Assembly: GCA_002345825.1 (NCBI GenBank)
Contig: DDWD01000220.1
Span: forward strand, 1 to 53,977
Length of the DNA: 53,977 bases
Direction of reading: 5' to 3'
DNA from: Bacteroidales bacterium UBA2295
GTDB lineage: Bacteria; Bacteroidota; Bacteroidia; Bacteroidales; Tenuifilaceae
Under the pieces are notes generated by a model. It saw nothing but the letters and a program-made list of their open reading frames with translations. It was not told where the DNA came from and made no database searches. Below, one piece after another: positions 15,943 through 24,399 of the stretch (positions are counted from its first letter, which is position 1; the number at the start of each line of letters is the position of its first letter). Made by a program: the position numbers and the translations under genes.

Positions 15943-16323
15943 CTAATCAACTATTTGTATCATCTTAAAAGGTACTTTAATAATTGACTCGTAGTCTTCG
16001 CCCGCTTCAAGCATATCCTCGTCATCCTCCTCGTAGTACCAGTTGATAACCACTTCGTTTTGATCCTTTTTCAGCATCTCAAGCTTTTTGAACACATCAA
16101 GAATACATTTAGATGAGCTGGTATTGAAATACTCGAGTTGGACGTTAACAACTGTTTTAGGTTGTGCAACCTTGGCATATTCCTCAAGCCAATCAACAAT
16201 TGGCTTATAGAACTCAATGGAGTTCTCGGGAATTGATCTACCTTTAATTCCAACAACCCCAGTCTCGGGATTCATGGTTACCGTTGGTGTTTTGGGAGTT
16301 CCCTCAATGTTTATCAATTCCAT
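15943..16323 (-). CDS. SiaC-like regulatory phosphoprotein (DUF1987) next to its kinase
   Basis: The 126-residue protein is a DUF1987/SiaC family member with GRSIPE near residue 28, YFNTSSSK near 66, and WYYEEDDED near 99. The Thr of the NTSS motif is the likely phosphorylation site by analogy with Pseudomonas SiaC. It lies 21 bases downstream of the SiaB-like kinase gene on the same strand, which makes an operon almost certain. In the known system the phosphorylated form is inactive and the free form binds a downstream enzyme; here the partner is not encoded nearby. Its paralogue at 3081-3452 lacks the NTSS threonine. Confidence 0.85.
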   Translation of the reverse strand: MELINIEGTPKTPTVTMNPETGVVGIKGRSIPENSIEFYKPIVDWLEEYAKVAQPKTVVNVQLEYFNTSSSKCILDVFKKLEMLKKDQNEVVINWYYEEDDEDMLEAGEDYESIIKVPFKMIQIVD

Positions 16324-16344
16324 AATTTGATATTTTTCAGAGTG

Positions 16345-16905
16345 TTATTTCAAATAGTTAATATATACCGTTAGATTAAAAAAATAGAACTCTTCGTCGT
16401 ATTTAAAAAACTTGTATTCCAGCTTGTTCCCAGTTTTCCTAGCGATATCAATCAAGCCTAAACCACCGCCTCCCTTTTCGGAAAACTTTTGATTGTTGAG
16501 AACAAATTTATAAAAATCTTTTAACTCCTCACTCGAAAGCGAGTTAATCTTATCAATTTTTTCTTTAATAACTTCAATCTTGTTCTCTCTAACAAAATTC
16601 CCAGTCGATATTCGAAAGTGCTCGGGTAATTTGTTCAGTATGAATATGCCAAAGTTTGACTCTGCCTCATCTTTGGGGATTAATTCCTTAGGCATATCAA
16701 CGTGGTGGTATAAGTTCTGAAGCCCTTCGACCAACACGTTGTACAATTTCTTTTTGATGCTATTGTGGACTTCAGAATTCTCCAACTTAACCTCAACAAG
16801 GCTAAGGGTGTCGGCTATTACATCTGCATTAATTGATCCTTTATAGGAAACAACCACCTCTCCTAGGCTCATTTGTTCAAAGCATACATCAATAAATTGA
16901 CTCAT
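16345..16905 (-). CDS. SiaB-like protein kinase (HATPase fold)
   Basis: The 186-residue protein has a GHKL-type ATP-binding layout: an N-box-like helix, LYNVLVEGLQNLYHHVD near residue 70, and a G-rich segment, GGGGLGLIDIARKTG near 144. SiaB-family proteins are serine/threonine kinases of anti-sigma-factor type that phosphorylate SiaC. The cognate DUF1987 protein follows by 21 bases. The PP2C-type phosphatase (SiaA) and the cyclase SiaD of the Pseudomonas operon are both absent. A -7 box lies at 16948-16955 upstream. Assignment as kinase rests on family resemblance and on the neighbour, since the N-box Asn is represented by the Q-N in GLQN. Confidence 0.8.
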   Translation of the reverse strand: MSQFIDVCFEQMSLGEVVVSYKGSINADVIADTLSLVEVKLENSEVHNSIKKKLYNVLVEGLQNLYHHVDMPKELIPKDEAESNFGIFILNKLPEHFRISTGNFVRENKIEVIKEKIDKINSLSSEELKDFYKFVLNNQKFSEKGGGGLGLIDIARKTGNKLEYKFFKYDEEFYFFNLTVYINYLK

Positions 16906-16947
16906 TGAGGTGTGTTGTTAAATTAGTTGTTTAAAGCGACCCTAGAA

Positions 16948-16981
16948 CAAATATAAAAATTTTTTATATGCAATCGGCAAA
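16948..16981 (-). promoter_or_regulatory. Candidate promoter for siaB-siaC
   Basis: On the minus strand, TTTG (16978-16981) and TATATTTG (16948-16955, exact TAnnTTTG) are 22 bases apart, slightly longer than the usual 19-20. The leader to the siaB ATG would be about 35 bases. Confidence 0.45.
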
Positions 16982-17111
16982 AAAATCGCATCGCAAACAA
17001 TTTATTTGATTACAAACATAAACATTTGAACTATTTCTAAGTGAGCAATTTTAGAATTATCTGCAATTTTTTTTAATAAAATGTTGCTTAGGTGGAAAAT
17101 CTATTTTTAGT

Positions 17112-17129
17112 ATGTGATATATATTACAT
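17112..17129. promoter_or_regulatory. CRP/FNR-like palindromic operator candidate
   Basis: The core TGTGA-N6-TTACA differs from the classical TGTGA-N6-TCACA palindrome by one base and extends to 18 bases with flanking A and T. It is centred about 170 bases upstream of the siaB -7 box, so regulation of siaB would be at a distance. Confidence 0.3.
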
Positions 17130-17200
17130 TATTGAGTTTGTATAGGGTTGTTAATTCTGCTCAATGTCTGGTTTTTCTTAGCTTAGGTTGAGCCGTAAAT

Positions 17201-17230
17201 GAAAAAGGCCCCTAAAAAGGAGCCTTTTTT
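17201..17230 (-). terminator. Terminator after the THUMP methyltransferase gene
   Basis: On the minus strand AAAAAGGCTCCT and AGGGGCCTTTTT form a hairpin with one internal mismatch and a 4-base loop, followed by T residues. It starts 18 bases after the gene stop. Confidence 0.85.
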
Positions 17231-17247
17231 CAAAAAATGCTATTATA

Positions 17248-18402
17248 CTACTCTTTGTATTTTGCCTTTTTACTACCCGAGTAAATTTCAAACTTTTGAT
17301 ATTTACACTCCAATGGGCCATTAAATAGCGTGTATGTTTTGGAAGGGTGGAGCCCAAAGTTCTTTATAGCCTCTAAATTACCGCTAATCATCCACACCTT
17401 GTAGTCAAGATATCGTTGTTTAAAGCAGTCGCCTACCTGCTTGTAAAAGGTGGTTATTTGCTCTTTACGTAAGCGCTCGCCGTAAGGTGGGTTGGTAATA
17501 GCAGTCCCAGGTCCTTCGGGTGGGAAAAAGTCAAAAATTGAACGTTTTTCAATATCGATAAACTTGTTCATCCCAGCATTCTTAAAATTGCTAATGGCAA
17601 TTTCAACTGCACGTTTTGATAAGTCACCACCAACAATGGTTGGATTTAGATCACGTTCGTAGCTTTCATCGTTAAATACGCGTTCAAAGGTATCCTTTTC
17701 GAAATTGAGCCAATTCTCAAAACCAAAATGTTTTCGGAAAACCCCAGGTGCAATACCTCTTGCAATAAGGGCTGCCTCGATAAGGATTGTCCCAGAACCG
17801 CACATTGGATCTACGAACGGTGTTGTTCCATCCCAACCGGATAATTTTATCAAGCCTGCGGCCAGCACCTCGTTAATTGGTGCAACATCTTGATGTAGCC
17901 TGTAACCCCGCTTGTGAAGCGATTCGCCCGAGGAGTCGAGCAGCACGGTGCAATCTTGATCCGAGATATGGATATGAAGTTGTATATGTGGCTTCTTGGG
18001 GTCAACAAACGGACGGCGCCCAAACCTATCTCTAAAATGATCGGCAACGGCATCCTTAAGCTTAAGGGCAACGTAGTGTGAGTGCGTGAAAATATCTGAA
18101 TTCACCGTTGCATCCACAGCAAATTTGTGCGAAAGTTCCATTACGCTGGTCCAATCAAACTTTTTGGCAATGCCATATAGTTCCTCTTCGTTTCGAGCTG
18201 TAAATTCGAAAATAGGCATTAAAATCCGAGTTGCTGTACGAGCCTGGAAATTAGCTCGGTAAAGTGTTTCGGTATTACCCGAGAAGCTTACCATACGGTT
18301 TTGAACTTTTACATCTTCTGCTCCAATGGCTTTTAGCTCATCCGCAAGTATTTCTTCAAGTCCCTGAAGGGTTTTTGCTATAAATTCTTTCTTTTCCTCC
18401 AT
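17248..18402 (-). CDS. THUMP-domain 23S rRNA guanine-N2 methyltransferase (RlmL N-domain type)
   Basis: The 384-residue enzyme starts with a ferredoxin-like/THUMP region (about residues 5-160) that binds RNA, followed by a Rossmann methyltransferase domain with FVDPMCGSGTILIEAA near 197 (SAM loop) and TNPPYGERL near 301 (NPPY catalytic motif for exocyclic amine methylation). It corresponds to the m2G2445-forming half of E. coli RlmL, without the RlmK half. It is located 15 bases downstream of a DEAD-box helicase gene on the same strand, suggesting cotranscription and a joint role in large-subunit maturation. A terminator follows. Confidence 0.88.
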   Translation of the reverse strand: MEEKKEFIAKTLQGLEEILADELKAIGAEDVKVQNRMVSFSGNTETLYRANFQARTATRILMPIFEFTARNEEELYGIAKKFDWTSVMELSHKFAVDATVNSDIFTHSHYVALKLKDAVADHFRDRFGRRPFVDPKKPHIQLHIHISDQDCTVLLDSSGESLHKRGYRLHQDVAPINEVLAAGLIKLSGWDGTTPFVDPMCGSGTILIEAALIARGIAPGVFRKHFGFENWLNFEKDTFERVFNDESYERDLNPTIVGGDLSKRAVEIAISNFKNAGMNKFIDIEKRSIFDFFPPEGPGTAITNPPYGERLRKEQITTFYKQVGDCFKQRYLDYKVWMISGNLEAIKNFGLHPSKTYTLFNGPLECKYQKFEIYSGSKKAKYKE

Positions 18403-18417
18403 ATCTGTTTTTAGTGA

Positions 18418-20001
18418 TTATGATCTTGATTTAGCTTTAGTAACAAGGGGTTTGCCATCCTGGGTTTTGCTTGAAAAGGCTTTTAGAATAGCCTCGGCAT
18501 CGGCAAATGGAACGGTAACAAATGAAAACTCATCGTATACTCCAATATCATCAATCTTGTTGTCAGGAACCCTCACTTTATCGCGAATGAATGTTGATAT
18601 TTTTCTTGGATTCATACCATCCCTTTTGCCCAGGGCAATGAAAAGCCTTGTGGTACCCTTTTTATCAACTTGGAAAGAGCGTACTTCGGCGTAGCTGCTT
18701 TCCTCGAGCTGATTTTTAAAGGCCATACGCAGCAATGAGGCTAAGGCTACCTCAGGGCTATTAACCTCAAGTAGTCCTTCGGCCATACCCAAATAGTCTG
18801 TGTAGCCTTCGCTCTCCACTATGGTTTGCAATTCTTCCTTAATTCTCAACTTTTTCATCTCAATAATATCCTGTGCGTTAGGCAGTACTTCCTTTCGGAT
18901 ATTCGACTTGATGGTTTTTTGAAAGAATGAGAATTTACGATACTCGTCGGGTGTTATAAATGTAATGGCTGTTCCCTCTTTACCTGCTCTACCGGTCCGC
19001 CCAATCCGGTGAATGTATGAATCGGGGTCTTGCGGAAGGCTGTAGTTAATTACGTGCGACAAGTCGGAAATATCTATGCCTCTGGCTGCCACATCAGTTG
19101 CTACCAGTATGTTGATGAATTTGTTACGAAATTTCTTTAGGGTCTTTTCTCGTTGTGCTTGTGAAATGTCGCCATGCAATCCCTCGCTGGAGTATCCTCG
19201 TTCCAAAAGCCTTGTTGATAGCTCATCGACATCAATCCTAGTTCTGCAGAATACTAGTCCGTAGAATTCGGGCTCAATATCAATAATACGTGTTAATGCA
19301 TCGAATTTATCGGCTTTGCGAACCTCAAAGTATATCTGATCGGCAAGGTCTGTGGCTTTAGTTTGGCTACCTACAGTGAGTTTCTTTGGCGACTTCATGA
19401 ACTTGCTGGCCAATTTTACAATCCTGTCGGGCATGGTGGCTGAGAACAGCAACATTCGCTTCTGTGCTGGAGTATGGCTTAAAATGGCTTCAATGTCCTC
19501 AATAAAACCCATGTTTAACATTTCATCGGCTTCGTCGAGTACACCCCACTCTAAGTCGGTAAGAATTAGATCATTCCTTTTCAGTAGATCGAGAATTCGG
19601 CCAGGGGTACCTACCACCACATCGGCACCACGGCGCAATCTGCGCTGCTGCTCCGAGATGGATTGTCCCCCGTATAGGGTTATTACATTGATATCGCGGT
19701 TTCCGCGGAATGAGATGATCTCATCGGTAACCTGTAGCGCAAGTTCACGAGTTGGTACAAGTATTAGCGCTTTTACATTGCCAGTTGCATTTGTGCCAAG
19801 TTTTTCGATTATGGGTAAGCCGAATGCTGCGGTTTTACCTGTTCCCGTTTGGGCTTGAGCAATAATATCGCACTGTTCCTGAATAAGCACTGGAATAGAT
19901 AGCTTTTGGATAGGGGTTGGGGTTTCGAATCCCTTTGCAGCAATGGTTTTTAGGGTTTCCTCGGATAATCCAAGCTGCGAAAAATCTGTTTTAGTCTCCA
20001 T
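18418..20001 (-). CDS. DEAD-box RNA helicase with DbpA-like RNA-binding domain
   Basis: The 527-residue protein has the complete DEAD-box set: Q-motif (F-x-x-LGLSEETL...TPTPIQ, residues 7-32), AQTGTGKTA (49-57), PTRELA, DEAD near 154, SAT near 189 and HRIGRTGRAG near 333. The C-terminal 80 residues (TRLFIALGKRDGMNPRKISTFI and VTVPFADAEAILKAF) form the DbpA/CsdA-type RRM that binds structured RNA. It is probably a cold-shock or ribosome-assembly helicase in the DeaD/CsdA class. The gene leads a two-gene operon with the THUMP methyltransferase. Confidence 0.92.
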   Translation of the reverse strand: METKTDFSQLGLSEETLKTIAAKGFETPTPIQKLSIPVLIQEQCDIIAQAQTGTGKTAAFGLPIIEKLGTNATGNVKALILVPTRELALQVTDEIISFRGNRDINVITLYGGQSISEQQRRLRRGADVVVGTPGRILDLLKRNDLILTDLEWGVLDEADEMLNMGFIEDIEAILSHTPAQKRMLLFSATMPDRIVKLASKFMKSPKKLTVGSQTKATDLADQIYFEVRKADKFDALTRIIDIEPEFYGLVFCRTRIDVDELSTRLLERGYSSEGLHGDISQAQREKTLKKFRNKFINILVATDVAARGIDISDLSHVINYSLPQDPDSYIHRIGRTGRAGKEGTAITFITPDEYRKFSFFQKTIKSNIRKEVLPNAQDIIEMKKLRIKEELQTIVESEGYTDYLGMAEGLLEVNSPEVALASLLRMAFKNQLEESSYAEVRSFQVDKKGTTRLFIALGKRDGMNPRKISTFIRDKVRVPDNKIDDIGVYDEFSFVTVPFADAEAILKAFSSKTQDGKPLVTKAKSRS

Positions 20002-20197
20002 TTAATTTAATTGTGTTGTTGCGAACGTTTCTTGACCCTCTTCTGTATCCAAAATTTAACAGTACTCCATAGCAATATCCCTTGGCAGGCTTAACGCAAA
20101 GCACCTTTGATGGCTTAAATTCGATACCCCAAATGGTAGCGAATACAACGGCATATTCATAGGTGATAGTGAGGCCTGGGGAACTCCCAGGTTTAGG
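20002..20197 (-). other. Gap with a 68-codon open frame continuing past the S41 protease stop
   Basis: In frame with the S41 protease gene, immediately after its TAA, the minus strand remains open for 68 codons and stops with a TAA at 19991-19993 inside the helicase start region. The translation begins PKPGSSPGLTITYEY and contains YGVLLNFGYRRG. It has no convincing internal start codon. A short hairpin, CCTGGG (20175-20180) with CCCAGG (20186-20191), lies in the gap. It may be chance, a readthrough extension, or a remnant of a lost gene. Confidence 0.4.
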
Positions 20198-21799
20198 TTA
20201 CTCTTTTACAAGATGTTTGTAACTTTCCCAGTTATGTAACACCTCGATGGCTTTTTGGAGGGCCATATTGTTCTGATTAACGATTTGAAAGTATTGATTA
20301 GTTGAAAATAAACTTTGGGCAATTAGTGCTTTTAGCTGTTTGCGTATCTCGTCTCCGGAAGTTTTAAGTCCTTCAGGATCGGAGGGTAGTTTCGAATTCT
20401 CGGCAAAGGTAACCAATTCATCCATTATTTCATTAGTAATCTGAAATTTTTGATCAAATTTCCGGAAGTTGGAGTAGCTTTTGTTTAGCTGAGAACGATT
20501 TTTATCTACATAGGTATGAACAAATTGATTAATAATTCCCATTCTGATAAGCTTGCCGTAGTAATCGGAATAAAATGTAGTGTCGAATGGGATGAAAATG
20601 TCGGGCATAATTCCTCCACCGCCATAAACCACCTTGTTCTTAACTAGGGTGAAATATTTTAGCGAATCGGGGATAGAAATGCTATCGGCATCGAATAGCT
20701 CACCTTTTGTGTAGCGCTCATTCAGGTCGTTATAGTATTCTTCAAGATCATTGTTTTTGTAGGGTTTTTGGATTACCCTGCCTGTAGGGGTATGATAGCG
20801 AGCTACAGTAAGCCTAATCATCGAACCATCGGGAAGGGGTAACTGATTTTGAACTAATCCCTTTCCGAACGAGCGTCGGCCAATAATTATGCCTCTGTCC
20901 CAGTCCTGTATGGCTCCCGAAACAATCTCGCTGGCCGAGGCTGAACCCTCATCAATTAGTATGATTAAACGCCCTTTCTTAAAATCACCATTTGCCGTTG
21001 AGTTAAAATCAGTTTTGGGTGCTGAACGGCCCTCGGTGTAAACAATCAGCTTATCCTCATTAAGAAATTGATCGGCTAGCGCTACAGAGGTGTTTAGATA
21101 ACCACCACCATTCCCTCTTAAATCGAGGACTAGATCCTGCAAGTTTTTCTTTTTCAGATCAGTAAGCGCCTCAATAAATTCGTCTTCGGTTGTTAGCGAA
21201 AACCGGTTTAGCTTTATGTAACCAATTTTCGAATCGATCATATAAGCAGCATCGAGGCTATGAATAGGTATACGATCGCGAGTAATGCTGAATTCAATAA
21301 GTTCCTCCACACCTTTTCTCATCACCTGCACAGTAACCTGTGTCCCTTTATCACCGCGAAGAAGTTTGAAAACGTCACTATTCTTAAGGCCAATTCCAGC
21401 AACGTTCTTTTCATCGATATAGATAATCCTGTCGCCTGCAAAAATCCCTACCCGCTCCGATGGTCCACCTGGCACAGGATTTACAACCATAAGCGTATCG
21501 TTTAGTATGTTGAACTCAACGCCAATACCCTCAAAGTTGCCCTCGAGAGGTTCATTCATCGCCCTTACATCTTCCTTGGATATGTAAACCGAGTGGGGAT
21601 CAAGGTTTTTCAATGTTTCCTGAATTACCTCTTCTACCATTTTGTCAACATCTACTGTATCTACGTAATCGGCTGAAACAAACTGAAGAAATCGCACAGT
21701 CTTGTATATGGCCATATTTGAAGCGTTCTGACCAATGGATTGAAACGATATCAGGGTTAATAAACCGATAATAAGGGTAGATGCAATGCGATGTATCAT
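20198..21799 (-). CDS. S41 family C-terminal processing protease
   Basis: The 533-residue protein has a signal peptide (MIHRIASTLIIGLLTLISFQSIGQ), a PDZ domain (GIGVEFNILNDTLMV...GIFAGDRIIYID, about residues 95-165) and the S41 catalytic domain. The nucleophilic Ser lies in GSASASE (near 287) and the general-base Lys in RSFGKG (near 312). Such Tsp/Prc-like enzymes cleave C-terminal tails in the periplasm. Length is typical of Bacteroidota CtpA. A one-mismatch -7 box (TAGTCTTG) lies on the minus strand at 21832-21839. An in-frame open extension follows the stop (see the 20002-20197 entry). Confidence 0.9.
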   Translation of the reverse strand: MIHRIASTLIIGLLTLISFQSIGQNASNMAIYKTVRFLQFVSADYVDTVDVDKMVEEVIQETLKNLDPHSVYISKEDVRAMNEPLEGNFEGIGVEFNILNDTLMVVNPVPGGPSERVGIFAGDRIIYIDEKNVAGIGLKNSDVFKLLRGDKGTQVTVQVMRKGVEELIEFSITRDRIPIHSLDAAYMIDSKIGYIKLNRFSLTTEDEFIEALTDLKKKNLQDLVLDLRGNGGGYLNTSVALADQFLNEDKLIVYTEGRSAPKTDFNSTANGDFKKGRLIILIDEGSASASEIVSGAIQDWDRGIIIGRRSFGKGLVQNQLPLPDGSMIRLTVARYHTPTGRVIQKPYKNNDLEEYYNDLNERYTKGELFDADSISIPDSLKYFTLVKNKVVYGGGGIMPDIFIPFDTTFYSDYYGKLIRMGIINQFVHTYVDKNRSQLNKSYSNFRKFDQKFQITNEIMDELVTFAENSKLPSDPEGLKTSGDEIRKQLKALIAQSLFSTNQYFQIVNQNNMALQKAIEVLHNWESYKHLVKE

Positions 21800-21889
21800 A
21801 ACTTTATGTATTTAGGTGAGCGAGTGAAATGCAAGACTATTTGTTACATTAATAACTAGTAAACGTAATGCATTATAAAAAGTTCTATG

Positions 21890-23419
21890 CTATTCCCACT
21901 CTATGGTTGCTGGTGGTTTGGAGCTTATATCATAAACCACCCTGTTTATGCCTTTTACCTTGTTAATTATCTCGTTAGATATTTTTGCCATAAATTCGTA
22001 TGGCAAATGGTACCAATCGGCTGTCATCCCGTCGGTTGAGGTAACGGCACGGAGGGCAACAACGTACTCGTAGGTTCTTTCGTCACCCATAACGCCAACT
22101 GTTTGAACCGGAAGTAGCATTGCTCCAGCTTGCCAAATTTTATCGTATAAATCGTGTTGGCGAAGACCGTTTATGTAGATATTATCTGCTTCCTGAAGTA
22201 AACGCACTTTATCGGGAGTAACCTCACCTAACACTCTAATTCCCAACCCAGGGCCAGGGAATGGATGCCTGTGAAGAATGTTAACAGGCAGACCCAGCTC
22301 GTTACCAACCCTGCGAACCTCGTCTTTAAAAAGAAGCCTAAGGGGTTCAACAACTTTAAGGTTCATTTTTTCTGGTAGGCCGCCCACGTTGTGATGCGAT
22401 TTGATGGTTGCCGAGGGGCCGTTAACTGAGATGGATTCGATAACATCGGGGTAGATGGTACCCTGTGCTAACCATTTTACATTGGTGATTTTATGAGCTT
22501 CCTCGTCGAATACTTCAATAAAATTTTTGCCAATGCTTTTGCGTTTGGCTTCAGGGTCGGTAATGTTTTTCAGATCATCGTAAAATCTTTGCTTGGCATC
22601 AACACCAATAACATTTAGCCCTAAGGTTTTGTATGAGTTCAATACTTGTCGGTACTCATCCTTGCGAAGTAATCCATTATCAACAAATATACAGGTAAGG
22701 TTAGTGCCAATGGCTTGGTGCAGTAGTAGTGCAGCCACAGAGCTGTCAACACCTCCTGAGAGACCTAAAACCACCTTGTCGTTTTGTAATGTCGATTTGA
22801 GATTATCAATGGTTTCATTTACAAACGAGGCGGGTGTCCAATCTTGTTGGCAACCACAAATATCAATTACAAAGTTGCGGAGAATTGATAAACCCTCGGT
22901 TGTATGGTAAACCTCTGGGTGAAATTGAATCCCATATGTTTTCTCGTCCTTAATATGGAATGCCCCGACCTTTACATCCTCCGTTCCTGCTGTTATTAGA
23001 AAATCCGAAGGAATTTCAGTAATTGTATCGCCATGCGACATCCAAACCTGAGTTTTTGAAGTGACTCCTTTAAAAAGGGTGCATTGGTTATCGCCAATGG
23101 TTAGCATCGCCCTACCGTACTCACGCGTTTGTGATGGCATTACCTTGCCTCCAAAATTTTGGGCAAGGTACTGCGCTCCAAAGCAAACCCCTAAAAGTGG
23201 TATTTTACCTTTAATTTTTTCTAAATCAGGTTTTGGAGCCTCTGGGTCATGAACCGAGAAAGGACTACCTGAAAGTATTACCCCTTTAATAGAATTGTCA
23301 AGTTCAGGGTAATGGTTGTAGGGATGGATTTCGCAGTAAACATTGAGTTCTCTAACTCTTCGGGCAATCAGCTGTGTGTATTGCGACCCGAAGTCAAGTA
23401 TCAGAATCTTGTTGTGCAT
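21890..23419 (-). CDS. guaA: GMP synthase (glutamine-hydrolysing)
   Basis: The 509-residue enzyme has the N-terminal class I amidotransferase (nucleophile Cys79 in GVCFGAQ, then the IQFHPEVYHT histidine/glutamate motif), the ATP pyrophosphatase with PP-loop LSGGVDSSVAA near residue 219, and the C-terminal dimerisation domain with HRHPFPGPGLGIR and the terminal KPPATIEWE. It amidates XMP to GMP. All motifs are intact and the length matches the family. A TACCTTTG -7 box on the minus strand 29 bases upstream of the start indicates its own promoter, although rnz lies 47 bases upstream. Confidence 0.97.
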   Translation of the reverse strand: MHNKILILDFGSQYTQLIARRVRELNVYCEIHPYNHYPELDNSIKGVILSGSPFSVHDPEAPKPDLEKIKGKIPLLGVCFGAQYLAQNFGGKVMPSQTREYGRAMLTIGDNQCTLFKGVTSKTQVWMSHGDTITEIPSDFLITAGTEDVKVGAFHIKDEKTYGIQFHPEVYHTTEGLSILRNFVIDICGCQQDWTPASFVNETIDNLKSTLQNDKVVLGLSGGVDSSVAALLLHQAIGTNLTCIFVDNGLLRKDEYRQVLNSYKTLGLNVIGVDAKQRFYDDLKNITDPEAKRKSIGKNFIEVFDEEAHKITNVKWLAQGTIYPDVIESISVNGPSATIKSHHNVGGLPEKMNLKVVEPLRLLFKDEVRRVGNELGLPVNILHRHPFPGPGLGIRVLGEVTPDKVRLLQEADNIYINGLRQHDLYDKIWQAGAMLLPVQTVGVMGDERTYEYVVALRAVTSTDGMTADWYHLPYEFMAKISNEIINKVKGINRVVYDISSKPPATIEWE

Positions 23420-23447
23420 GGGGATAAGTGTCTTAGAATTGGTTGCG

Positions 23448-23455
23448 CAAAGGTA
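23448..23455 (-). promoter_or_regulatory. Candidate -7 promoter element for guaA
   Basis: Minus-strand TACCTTTG, an exact TAnnTTTG match, 29 bases before the guaA ATG. Confidence 0.5.
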
Positions 23456-23466
23456 GGAAAAATGCC

Positions 23467-24399
23467 TTATAAATCCATCCTTTGAGATTCAATTTTAAAC
23501 TCGTACCCCTCCTGAGCGGCATAGGTTTCTGAAAAAATCTGACGAGCTTCATTTACTAGTACATCAGTATCCTTGTAGCGCGATGAAAAGTGGCCTATAA
23601 CCAGCTTTCGGGCATTGGCTTGCTGGGCAGTTTGGGCTGCTTGGGTTGCAGTGGAGTGTCCGGTGTCGCGAGCCATTTGGGATAAATCGTTGCCAAAGGT
23701 GGCCTCGTGGTAAAGCAAATCAACATCTTTAACCATGTCGGCTAATTTTTCAAAGTACTTTGTATCGCTACAGTAGGCGTAGGAGCGGGGGGGGGAGGAT
23801 ATGAATGTTAAATCGCTGTTGGGTATGTGCTGACCATCAGCTGAAATGAAATCTGCTCCCTCTTTTATTTTTACAATGTCGGCAAGAGGAATGGTGTATT
23901 TCTCAATCATTTCTTTTCTGATGTTGGGTTGCTTGGGCTTTTCCCTAAAAATAAATCCAGTGCTGGGGATCCTATGCTTAAGGGGTATGGATTCAACGAT
24001 TAGGGATTTATCTTCAAAAATGATTTTTTTCTCTTTGTTATCGAGCGGTACAAATTCTAATTGAAAATGGAGATCACCAATAAAGAATTGTAGATTTTGG
24101 TTGAGAATAGTTTGTAATGGTGCATGGGCATAAATGGTAAGCGGGGCAGTCCTGCCCAATAAATTAAGTGTCGAGATCAGTCCGAATAAGCCCAGCACAT
24201 GATCGCCATGCAGATGTGAAATAAAAATTTGCTCTAGGCGTGAGAATTTTTGCTTGTATTTGCGGAGTTGAATCTGGGTTCCTTCACCACAGTCAACTAA
24301 AAACAGCCGCTCATGCACATTGAGCGCATGAGCGGCTGGGAATCGTTGCGAAGTGGGTAGAGCACTGCTGCTACCCAGTATAGTTACAGAGAATGTCAC
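23467..24399 (-). CDS. rnz: Ribonuclease Z
   Basis: The 310-residue protein is a metallo-beta-lactamase fold nuclease with SHLHGDHVLG giving His62, His64, Asp66 and His67 as metal ligands. Further family signatures are the N-terminal LGSSSALPTSQR, VDCGEGTQIQLRKY, the YCSDTKYFEKLAD region near 205 and HSTATQAAQTA near 245. It trims the 3' trailer of tRNA precursors, creating the end for CCA addition. The gene overlaps the upstream STAS gene by 4 bases (24396-24399), indicating translational coupling. Confidence 0.95.
   Translation of the reverse strand: MTFSVTILGSSSALPTSQRFPAAHALNVHERLFLVDCGEGTQIQLRKYKQKFSRLEQIFISHLHGDHVLGLFGLISTLNLLGRTAPLTIYAHAPLQTILNQNLQFFIGDLHFQLEFVPLDNKEKKIIFEDKSLIVESIPLKHRIPSTGFIFREKPKQPNIRKEMIEKYTIPLADIVKIKEGADFISADGQHIPNSDLTFISSPPRSYAYCSDTKYFEKLADMVKDVDLLYHEATFGNDLSQMARDTGHSTATQAAQTAQQANARKLVIGHFSSRYKDTDVLVNEARQIFSETYAAQEGYEFKIESQRMDL

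Larger units (their letters stand above)
16906..17247. other. 342-base intergenic region: siaB promoter, CRP/FNR-like palindrome, rlmL-side terminator
   Basis: No gene is seen. On the minus strand it carries the siaB -7 box (16948-16955), a near-perfect palindrome of CRP/FNR type at 17112-17129, and the terminator of the upstream methyltransferase gene at 17201-17230. The remainder is AT-rich and unremarkable. Confidence 0.55.

Noticed and set aside
19352..19858. 168-codon plus-strand frame opposite the DEAD-box helicase
   Set aside because: It is fully antisense to conserved helicase motifs and shows no family features.
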